DNA from: Thermoproteota archaeon
GTDB lineage: Archaea > Korarchaeota > Korarchaeia > Korarchaeales > Korarchaeaceae
DNA: 6,948 bases
Assembly: GCA_021158805.1 (NCBI GenBank)
Contig: JAGGTZ010000133.1
Coordinates: 1-6,948 of the forward strand
Direction: 5' to 3'
Under the pieces are notes generated by a model. The model ran no database searches. It was not told the origin of the DNA and worked only from the letters and a program-made list of their open reading frames with translations. Below, piece after piece: positions 1 to 6,126 of this stretch (the stretch's first letter is position 1; the number at the start of each line of letters is the position of its first letter). The position numbers were made by a program, and so were the translations under genes.

Positions 1-39
1 CAGAAGCGGTCATAAACCTACTATAAAAATGAGAAAAGG

Positions 40-834
40 TCAGATTCCAAGATAGGCTTTCTTGACCTCTTCCATCCCTAGGAGCTTCTTTGCTTCACCA
101 TGAAGCGCTATTCTTCCAGTTTCCAAGATATAAGCCTCTACAACCTTTGGGTCCCTAGCTATCTCTTCTGGTTTCCCTTCGGCGAGCTTCGTCCCTCTAT
201 GAAGTACGAATACCCTATCGGATATAGTCATAACAGCCTTCATGACATGCTCAACCATGACTGTGGTGATCCCTTTCTCATCTACTAACCGCCTTACGAG
301 CTCTACTACCTCCATCATCTCAGATGGGTTCAGTCCGGCTACTAACTCGTCTAATAGTAAAAGTCTAGGATCCGTGGAAAAAGCCCTAGCCAGCTCCATT
401 AACTTTCTCTCCACGATGTTCAGGGACTTGGCTTCTACGTTAACTTTATCCTTGAGCCTCACGTATTCAAGCCACTCCATCGCAATTTCCTTAGCTTCAC
501 CCCTAGAGGGCACCTCTTCTCTCCCATACATGGCAGCAGACATTACATTTTCCACCACAGTTAGCCTTCCAAAGGGCTTTGGTATCTGGAAGGTCCTAGC
601 TATTCCCATTTTCACTATCTTATGAGGTCTGAGTCCAGTAATGTCTTGGCCATTATAGTATACCCTACCTCCCTCAGGTCTGTAGTAACCTGTGATAACG
701 TTGAACATAGTGGTTTTTCCAGATCCATTGGGACCTATAAGTCCTAACAGTTCCCCTTTCCTCACCGTTAGGGTGACGTTGTTTAGAGCGACAAGTCCTC
801 CAAACCTCTTGGTTATGTTCTTAGCTTCCAGCAC
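40..834 (-). CDS. livG: Branched-chain amino acid ABC transporter ATPase LivG, with a LivF C-terminal tail (chimera)
   Basis: Cytoplasmic ATPase subunit that would power a Liv-type amino acid importer. Of 264 residues, about 1-233 read as LivG: Walker A GPNGSGKT (34-41), Q-loop Gln83, Walker B LLLLDE (158-163), D-loop GLNP (167-170) and switch His196. The signature motif is degenerate (LNIVE near 138-142 instead of LSGGQ), which occurs in LivG relatives. The normal LivG end, roughly DPKVVEAYLG, is interrupted at EAY (233-235), and the rest (ILETGRI ... VKKAYLG) matches the C-terminus of LivF. The protein is therefore an in-frame LivG-LivF fusion lacking the LivF ATPase core. I take the GTG start at 834 because GGGAGGGG lies just upstream. 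It overlaps the livM stop by 14 bases. No separate livF is seen before the window edge. Confidence 0.9.
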   Translation of the reverse strand: MLEAKNITKRFGGLVALNNVTLTVRKGELLGLIGPNGSGKTTMFNVITGYYRPEGGRVYYNGQDITGLRPHKIVKMGIARTFQIPKPFGRLTVVENVMSAAMYGREEVPSRGEAKEIAMEWLEYVRLKDKVNVEAKSLNIVERKLMELARAFSTDPRLLLLDELVAGLNPSEMMEVVELVRRLVDEKGITTVMVEHVMKAVMTISDRVFVLHRGTKLAEGKPEEIARDPKVVEAYILETGRIALHGEAKKLLGMEEVKKAYLGI

Positions 835-1785
835 TTTTCTCCCCTCCCTTAAACAGCTTCCTCCTCAATAGTCCGTAGATCCCACCCGGCACCAGTACCA
901 CTACCACTAATAGTACTATACCATAGAGGATTAGGCTTAGCCTAGCTATCAAGCCACCGAATATCGAGTTGAGGTAAAGTGAGAGAGGTACCAATATCAG
1001 TGCGCCAATTAGGCCGCCGTATGGACTTCCCGCTCCACCAACCACATCTATGGCTGCGATCTGTGCGGAATACTCCAACCTCACTATTATATCCGGCCTT
1101 ATGTAGTGGATCCATTGGGCATATACTGTGCCCCCATTCCCGTAAGGAACGCGCTTATGGCGGCTCCTACGACCTTCGTCCTGTAGACATTTATTCCGAC
1201 GCCTTCTGCAGCCTCTTCATCTTCCCTCAAAGCCACCAATCCTATCCCGAACCTTGATGACTCGAACCACTTAAGGAAGAGAAGGCCACCTATCATCAAG
1301 CCTAGCATAAGGTAGTAATAGTGGGACTGTTCCTCGAAGAGCATGTACTCAGGTCCGCTTTTGGTTATAAGTATGCCTAAAGGTCCACCAGTCACATCCT
1401 TGAAGTAGAGGAGGAGCTTTACCAGCTCGGCAAAGGCTATAGTGCCTAACGCAAAGAACGGACCTTTCAACCTTAAGGAGACTACACCTACAACTGCGCC
1501 TGCTATTCCAGCTACAGCACCTGCAAGCCAGATCATTATCCATGGTGAGAGGCCGTAGCTTTCAAGCAGTATAGTCGAGGTATAAGCACCTATGCCCATG
1601 AACGCTGCGTGTCCCAATGAGAGCTGTCCTCCATATCCACCAATTACATCCCATCCGAAAGCCAGGAAGGCCCACAAGTAGGCTTGCATGACTGCTGAGA
1701 CCATGAAGCCGTTTGCGAAGAAGGGGAAGATAATGGCTATAATGAGTAATACCGCAATGAAGACCCATTTCACATAGCGATTCAT
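821..1785 (-). CDS. livM: Branched-chain amino acid ABC transporter permease LivM, frameshifted as sequenced
   Basis: Inner membrane-spanning permease of the importer (BPD_transp_2 family), partner of LivH. The N-terminal part (1785-1099) holds the conserved GYGGQLSLGHAAF segment (50-62) and the ATPase-contacting loop with EDEEAAEGVGI (188-198). After codon 218 it runs into TAA. The C-terminal third continues in another frame down to 821. Adding one G to the G5 run (C5 at 1131-1135 on the plus strand) gives LTGMGGTVYAQWIHYIRP, which aligns in length with the family, and a continuous protein of 321 residues. Start ATG 1785 has GGAGGG six bases upstream, inside the end of livH, one base after the livH stop. 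Whether the indel is a sequencing error or real cannot be decided here; if real, the gene is broken. Confidence 0.88.
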
Positions 1786-1786
1786 T

Positions 1787-2677
1787 TCAAACCCTCCTCA
1801 TAGCTCTTCCGAAGAGACCCTGTGGCCTGAGGAGGAGTATTACTAGGAATACGACGTAGACAAGTATCTGTCTGAAGGCATTGGTGAAGAATATGGTACC
1901 TAAGCCCTCTGTCACACCTATTATTATACCGGCGAATATGACCCCCGTATATGGTACCTAAGCCCGCCGTTATCACTACAACATACGAAGCTATGTCCCA
2001 TACATACCCTGCTAATGGTCTTATGTTCGGGTAGAAAGTTGCAACTAGAACACCAGCCATTCCAGCAAGGGCTACGCCTAGCCCGAAGGTCATTAGCCTT
2101 ATCCTAGGTACGTTGATCCCAACTACTCTAGCGCCCGTTGGATTCTGAGAGACCGCCTTATGGCCTTTCCAATACTAACTCTCTTCAAGAACTGGTCTAC
2201 GATGACTATTGAGACTATCGATACAATGAAGGCTATAACTTCTGCTAAACTCGTCCTAATACCGAAAAGCTCAATGAATGTGCTCTTATAAACATTCTGA
2301 AATGACCTAGGATTTGGAGACCAAAGGATAAGGGCTACACTCTCCAGTATAACTGAGATCCCTAGCGTCGTCAGTAGGGTTGCTTCATGGCCTCCCGGCT
2401 TCTCTACAACCGGTTCTATAGCTATGACGTGGATCCCCATACCTAAGGCTCCGAGTAGTAGGAAGGCGACTACTGCAGCAAAATAGGGGTCTACGCCGAG
2501 GAGGGTAACCATCCAGTATGCTGTATACATACTGACCATCAATAGGTCGCCATGAGCCCAGTTCACTGCCTTCATTACTCCCCATATAAGGGACAGCCCT
2601 AGGGCAGTTAGCGCGTAAACACCTCCGAGAATTGCGTAAGATGCTAGAAGTTGTGCGTATACACTAAATTCTATCAT
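1787..2677 (-). CDS. livH: Branched-chain amino acid ABC transporter permease LivH, two frameshifts as sequenced
   Basis: First permease subunit of the Liv-type importer, with many hydrophobic helices and the conserved GLSLIWGVMKAVNWAHGD stretch (27-44). The frame breaks twice. At about 2156 one G is missing; restoring it gives GKAIRAVSQNPTGARVVGI, the typical cytoplasmic loop. At 1942-1946 (C5 on the plus strand) one base is extra; with G4 the protein reads GLGTIYGVIFAGIIIGVTEG and ends RPQGLFGRAMRRV with a stop at 1787-1789. The repaired product is 296 residues, normal for LivH. I prefer ATG 2677 over the in-frame GTG 2686, because GAGGTG, overlapping the livK stop, lies six bases before that ATG. 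The two uncorrected pieces are 2123-2686 and 1782-2093. Confidence 0.87.
1891..1965. repeat. 17-base direct repeat inside livH
   Basis: ATATGGTACCTAAGCCC occurs at 1891-1907 and again at 1949-1965, 58 bases apart. Both copies encode the peptide GLGTI of the repaired LivH. The second copy lies three bases beyond the G/C run that carries a frameshift. It could promote slippage, recombination or assembly error, or be simple reuse of codons for a repeated peptide. Confidence 0.6.
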
Positions 2678-2687
2678 ATAGAGCACC

Positions 2688-4104
2688 TCAGGAGAGAAAA
2701 AGTGAGAGGATTGAGATCAGCCCCCATCCAGGGGCTGGGAATACTGCCTTCACTGGAGCGAACTCTATTGGCCATACAATCCTGAACTTTCCTTCTAGTA
2801 TCTGAGCCATTGCCAGAGTAGCCTTGGAGTTCTGGTGACCCGGTACTGCGAAGTCAACTCCCCAAGGCATGAGCGGAAGTTCACCAGCGGGTATCTTTAT
2901 AGTCTCTAGAGCATCTCTGACCGCATCCCTGAAGGCCTTCAGGTCATTAGGATCAGCACCAGCATCTAATGCTTTCTGAATTGCCTTAGCCAGTACATAG
3001 GTCCCTGTATAGTTCAAGGCGCTGCTTCCAACCATGCTCCTCCCATACATCTTCTCGAAGTCATCATTTATCCAAGTCCACTTGGCTAGAGCCTTAGACC
3101 TTAGGAGGTCGGGTTGCCACTCTGTGTCCGTGAAGACATAATTGGAATCAGCTCCAAGCTGCTCGATGAACTCGTACCTAGCCTGACCTCCGGCTCCGGT
3201 ACCAATGTAGGCCTTTGGATACCAGTTCAGCTTCTTCATTGTCTGGACGAAGAGTACCGCATCCTTTAGATAGGCAACGTGGAAGACGATGTCAGGGTTC
3301 TCAGCCTTGAGCTTGGCTACCATGTCATCCATGCTAGTTACCTCCGCAGCTGGATAGCTCTCATCATGCACAACTTTTGCGCCTGGGAAGAATTTGCTCA
3401 GGAACTTCTTCATACCCTCAGTAGTAGTGACTCCGAAATCGCTGTTCTCATAGATGAAAGCTACTGACTTTACTTCGATCCCGTTGGCCTTTGCTATATC
3501 CGACATGGCCCAGAGGGCGTCGTATGCATACTTGCTAGCATTAGCACAGGTCCTGAAGACGTATTTCCATCCCTGAGCAGTTATCTTATCTGATATAGCT
3601 TCGGGATCCACATAGGGTAGGTGGGGCCTTTCTGACTCTGCAGCAGACGGATATGTAACGAAGGAGTTATAAGCACCTATTACAGCAGCTACACCCTCCT
3701 GCTCAAGCCTCCTTAGCTCAGTCACCCCAACATCCTGCTTGGTCTGAGTATCAGCAATTATGAGCTTTATCTTGAACTTTATATCGGGATATTTGCTCTG
3801 ATTTATATGCATAGCTGCTAGCTTAATACCTCTCAGGCCCTCTTGGCCCATGAACGCTGATCCTCCAGGGAGGGGGAGTAAGACACCAACCTTGACTACA
3901 ACCTCCTTGGCAGGGGCTATTATGGTAGGCGGCGCGGTCGTTGTTGGAGCACCTACCGTTTTTGTTACGGTAACTGTTTTCTGGACGGTCTGCGTAATGG
4001 TGACAGTACTAACCTGTCCCGGGGCCGGCGGCGAAGTATCCAACCACTAACCCTATGATAAGAAGGATAATAGCCACAACCCGTGCCTTAGTATCCATAT
4101 CCAT
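2688..4104 (-). CDS. livK: Branched-chain amino acid ABC transporter substrate-binding protein LivK, frameshifted near the N-terminus
   Basis: Extracellular ligand receptor of the importer (Peripla_BP_6 / type I periplasmic-binding fold). The N-terminus lies in another frame: from ATG 4104, MDMDTKAR is followed by a hydrophobic anchor (VVAIILLIIGLVVGYF, 9-24). Removing one base from the run around 4018-4024 joins FAAGPG to QVSTVTITQTVQKTVTV, giving 471 residues. Residues about 31-65 form a Thr/Val/Pro-rich linker typical of cell-surface archaeal binding proteins. The binding domain then runs from about 68 (KVGVLLPLPGG) to near the end, with a YENSDFG segment. Substrate cannot be told from sequence; branched-chain amino acids, amides or urea are all possible. 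The last ten residues may come from another indel in a G5 run at 2721-2725. This is the first gene of the operon, and a TATA box lies upstream. Confidence 0.88.
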
Positions 4105-4116
4105 AGGGACACTCGT

Positions 4117-4136
4117 AATACTGTAGTATTCTACAG
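4117..4136. promoter_or_regulatory. Candidate operator: overlapping palindromes at the livK promoter
   Basis: Two overlapping perfect inverted repeats are visible: AATACT-GT-AGTATT (4117-4130) and CTGTAG-TATT-CTACAG (4121-4136). They sit between the livK TATA box (4138-4155) and the livK ATG (4104), where the transcription start should fall. A protein bound here would block initiation, so a repressor site is the simplest reading. The core TACT-GT-AGTA recalls the TrmB motif TACT-N3-AGTA but the spacing differs, so no regulator is assigned. Confidence 0.5.
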
Positions 4137-4137
4137 G

Positions 4138-4155
4138 AATATATAAAATATATAA
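4138..4155 (-). promoter_or_regulatory. TATA box of the liv operon
   Basis: On the minus strand the sequence TTATATATT occurs twice in tandem. Its nearer copy is centred about 38 bases before the livK ATG at 4104, which predicts a transcription start near 4116 and a short leader. No Shine-Dalgarno site precedes livK, in keeping with a leaderless or short-leader first gene of an archaeal operon. Confidence 0.6.
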
Positions 4156-4261
4156 GTCTCGCAATTTAGCGAATCCTATAGGGTTTAATTTTAGTTGAAA
4201 TCTAAGGAAATTCCCTACAAGAAAGAAGGTAAACTCTAAATCCATAGGATAAATTTTTCAG

Positions 4262-4277
4262 ATAAACAGGTGTTTAT
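4262..4277. promoter_or_regulatory. Palindrome upstream of the liv promoter
   Basis: ATAAACA-GG-TGTTTAT is a perfect inverted repeat with 7-base arms and a 2-base spacer. It lies about 110 bases upstream of the livK TATA box, in the noncoding gap between the aminotransferase and livK. A distal regulator site, for instance for an Lrp-type protein, is possible; nothing identifies the protein. Confidence 0.35.
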
Positions 4278-4308
4278 GTTCATTATATCCCGGTAAGGTC
4301 CCTGAAAA

Positions 4309-4330
4309 ATTAACATCAAGTAATGTTAAT
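4309..4330. promoter_or_regulatory. Inverted repeat in the gap upstream of livK
   Basis: ATTAACAT-N6-ATGTTAAT is a perfect 8-base inverted repeat with a 6-base loop. It may be a second distal operator of the liv operon, or a weak AT-rich hairpin just beyond the end of the aminotransferase transcript. The GC-poor stem argues against an ordinary bacterial-type terminator. Confidence 0.35.
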
Positions 4331-4350
4331 AAATTGTAATTAAAGATCCC

Positions 4351-4388
4351 AAAAAATAAGGGGGATTGATGAGAGGGATAGGGAAAAA
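4351..4388 (-). terminator. Oligo-T terminator after the aminotransferase
   Basis: Directly after the aminotransferase stop the minus strand reads CCTTTTTCCC (T5 at 4388-4384), and about 30 bases further CCCTTATTTTTTGGG (T6 at 4356-4351). Archaeal RNA polymerase stops at T-rich stretches without needing a hairpin. A terminator here would separate the aminotransferase transcript from the liv operon, which has its own promoter. Confidence 0.4.
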
Positions 4389-4390
4389 GG

Positions 4391-5698
4391 TCATTTATCC
4401 CTTAAGGACTTAAGAGCATCATCTATAGCTTCGATAGCCCTATCTATCTGCTCCCTAGTTATAACTAATGGTGGATTTATCCTGATTCTTGATCCAGTCC
4501 ATCCCGGAGGGCCTATTATCACACCTCTCTTCCTAAGCTCGATTCTAAACTTGGCAGCTTCCTGAACAGCAGGCTCTTTCTTATCTCTATCCTTTACAAG
4601 TTCTAATCCTATGAGAAGACCCTTTCCATCAACTTCTCCAATTATCTCGTGATGGTCCATGAGTTCCCTCAATCTCTTGAGCATATACTCCCCGTTTTCT
4701 GCAGATTTCTCGACCAATCTCTCTTCCTCTATTACTTCTATCGCCGCTAAAGCAGCGGTCATAGCTAGTGGATTCCCTCCGTATGTGGAGTAGTGATCTA
4801 GTGGTTTAAAAGCCGTTCCAACCTCTTCGCTAGCTATGGCAGCGGAAACTGGGAATCCACCTCCTAGGGCCTTAGCCATGGTCATGATATCAGGTTCGAC
4901 ACCGAAATGCTCGATGGCAAACATCTTACCAGTCCTTCCGAAGCCAGTTATCACCTCATCCGCTATGAATAGGATGTCATATTGGTCTAGGATGTTCTTT
5001 ACTATCCTGAAGTAATCCTTGGGTGGTACGATATTACCTGCAGTCCCTTGTATGGGCTCAGCTATAAAGGCAGCTACTTCTTCTGGTGCAGCGTACTTTA
5101 GGGCATCATCTAACATCCTTGCGCATTGAACATTGCAGCTCGGATACTCTTGGCCGAGCGGACATCTGTAACAGTAGTAGTTGGGAAGGTGTATGACCCC
5201 GTAGGGGAAGGGCCCCATGGCTTTCTTATATTTGGAAAGGCCTGTTAGTGTTCTTGGCATATGAGTTCGGCCATGGAAGGCTCCCCAGAGCGCAATTATC
5301 CCGGGCTTCCCTGTAGCTCTCTTAGCTAGGAGCGTAGCTGTCTCTACCGCCTCTGCCCCTGAGTTTGTGAAAAAGCTCCTCTTGAGTTTAGGAGGGGTCA
5401 CCTCTGCTAGCTTCTTAGCAAGTAAAGCCTGAGGTTCATTATAGAAGTCGGTAGCTACGACGAACACTCTCTCCAACTGCTCCTTTATAGCATTAATTAT
5501 CTTCGGATGAGAATATCCTTGGGAGGCTACCGCATGCATAGCATGTAGATCTATGTACTCCCTTCCATCCATGTCCCTCAAGACAGCCCCTTTCCCTGAC
5601 TCAATGACTACAGGGTCGTCTTTCCACCATCTAGAGACGTTAGTCATCATGTATTCGTCAGATAGACGAATAACCTCGTCCCTAGAAATCTTCACCAT
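4391..5698 (-). CDS. Class III PLP-dependent aminotransferase
   Basis: Cytoplasmic enzyme that moves an amino group between an amino acid (or omega-amino acid) and a 2-oxo acid using pyridoxal phosphate. The 435-residue product is complete and of normal family length. It shows TNSGAEAVE (111-119), GAFHGRT (139-145), [13 protein letters not shown] (246-258) with the ring-contacting Asp247, the PLP lysine Lys276 in AKALGGG, and STYGGNP (304-310). An insertion [18 protein letters not shown] has four cysteines (176, 179, 188, 192). Exact substrate (4-aminobutyrate, ornithine, alanine-glyoxylate type, or racemase-like) cannot be assigned. ATG 5698 is preferred over GTG 5707 because a T-rich TATA-like element is centred about 34 bases before it. 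It has no indel damage, unlike the liv genes downstream, with which it may share an amino acid substrate. Confidence 0.93.
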   Translation of the reverse strand: MVKISRDEVIRLSDEYMMTNVSRWWKDDPVVIESGKGAVLRDMDGREYIDLHAMHAVASQGYSHPKIINAIKEQLERVFVVATDFYNEPQALLAKKLAEVTPPKLKRSFFTNSGAEAVETATLLAKRATGKPGIIALWGAFHGRTHMPRTLTGLSKYKKAMGPFPYGVIHLPNYYCYRCPLGQEYPSCNVQCARMLDDALKYAAPEEVAAFIAEPIQGTAGNIVPPKDYFRIVKNILDQYDILFIADEVITGFGRTGKMFAIEHFGVEPDIMTMAKALGGGFPVSAAIASEEVGTAFKPLDHYSTYGGNPLAMTAALAAIEVIEEERLVEKSAENGEYMLKRLRELMDHHEIIGEVDGKGLLIGLELVKDRDKKEPAVQEAAKFRIELRKRGVIIGPPGWTGSRIRINPPLVITREQIDRAIEAIDDALKSLRDK

Positions 5699-5725
5699 AG
5701 AGACCACTTGCAGACAACTGAAGGG

Positions 5726-5736
5726 AAAAAAATAAA
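5726..5736 (-). promoter_or_regulatory. TATA-like element of the aminotransferase
   Basis: The minus strand carries TTTATTTTTTT ending 27 bases before ATG 5698. The distance fits an archaeal TATA box with a start a few bases before the ATG, and no Shine-Dalgarno site is visible. It is a low-complexity T-run, so the call rests mostly on position. Confidence 0.4.
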
Positions 5737-5807
5737 GCCTTAACTGAGTTTATTTTTTGGCGCTTTTTATTCTGATAAATCTGTTATATTTCCTCATAAA
5801 CGAGCTT

Positions 5808-6014
5808 CTAACGAGCAACAGTATATCCATCTAGAGGCTCGGCAAGCCTTTCAACCTCTTCTTTCGTTGTAAAGAGATATCCAGTATTAAATAACTCTGG
5901 GAGTACGAGAAGATCTGCTTCTACAGTGCTAGCTAGCTCCAATGCCCTTCTAACGTTCCTTTCAGTCTCTCCAAATATGGGGTTATTCTGAACGAATCCA
6001 ACCTTACGAAGCAT
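5808..6014 (-). pseudogene. N-terminal fragment of a nitrilase-family carbon-nitrogen hydrolase
   Basis: The 68 codons from ATG 6014 match the start of a carbon-nitrogen hydrolase: beta strand MLRKVGFVQNNP, helix ETERNVRRALELAS, then LLVLPELFNTGY with the first catalytic residue Glu40, and the following KEEVERLAEPLDGYTV. A full enzyme has about 260-290 residues with a catalytic Lys and Cys further on. Here the frame meets TAG at 5808, and the 110 bases to the aminotransferase hold no continuation in any frame. The fragment cannot be an active hydrolase. It looks like a real 3' deletion, because no single indel could restore it. An upstream in-frame ATG at 6062 and further extension to 6143 show no family resemblance, so I do not use them. 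Confidence 0.8.
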
Positions 6015-6038
6015 GGTATTCTGCCAATCAGTAGTACT

Positions 6039-6050
6039 AATTTTAATTAT
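6039..6050 (-). promoter_or_regulatory. TATA-like element of the nitrilase fragment
   Basis: The minus strand carries AATTAAAATT centred about 28 bases before ATG 6014. That spacing fits a leaderless archaeal transcript beginning at the ATG, and no Shine-Dalgarno site is present. The element supports ATG 6014 as the original start and suggests the broken gene may still be transcribed. Confidence 0.35.
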
Positions 6051-6126
6051 TTGGGCTTCCATGGCGCATTTTTCTTGATGCAAAATACAGATACAAATTC
6101 CCATGAAATCGTTCCTTACGTAGGAG

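Noticed and set aside
1..39. Start of a further gene at ATG 13 (MTAS) or the remaining livF
   Set aside because: Only four codons are visible. A T-rich stretch (T5 at 25-29 on the minus strand) may be a terminator, but there is too little sequence to call either.
242..625. 127-codon plus-strand reading frame
   Set aside because: It is the antisense shadow of livG, whose Walker and switch motifs are clear.
1349..1768. Short minus-strand frames inside livM
   Set aside because: Out-of-frame shadows of the conserved LivM membrane segments.
821..2677. Programmed ribosomal frameshifting to control LivH and LivM
   Set aside because: Three sites of mixed direction in two genes, without a visible pseudoknot or a consistent slippery heptamer, are better explained by error or decay.
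2684..2686. GTG as the livH start
   Set aside because: ATG 2677 has a well-placed GAGGTG six bases before it, and the GTG lies inside that Shine-Dalgarno site.
4009..4245. Separate 78-residue gene with a hydrophobic segment upstream of livK
   Set aside because: Only its end (from ATG 4104) is coding, as the livK signal anchor. The part before 4104 contains the TATA box and operator.
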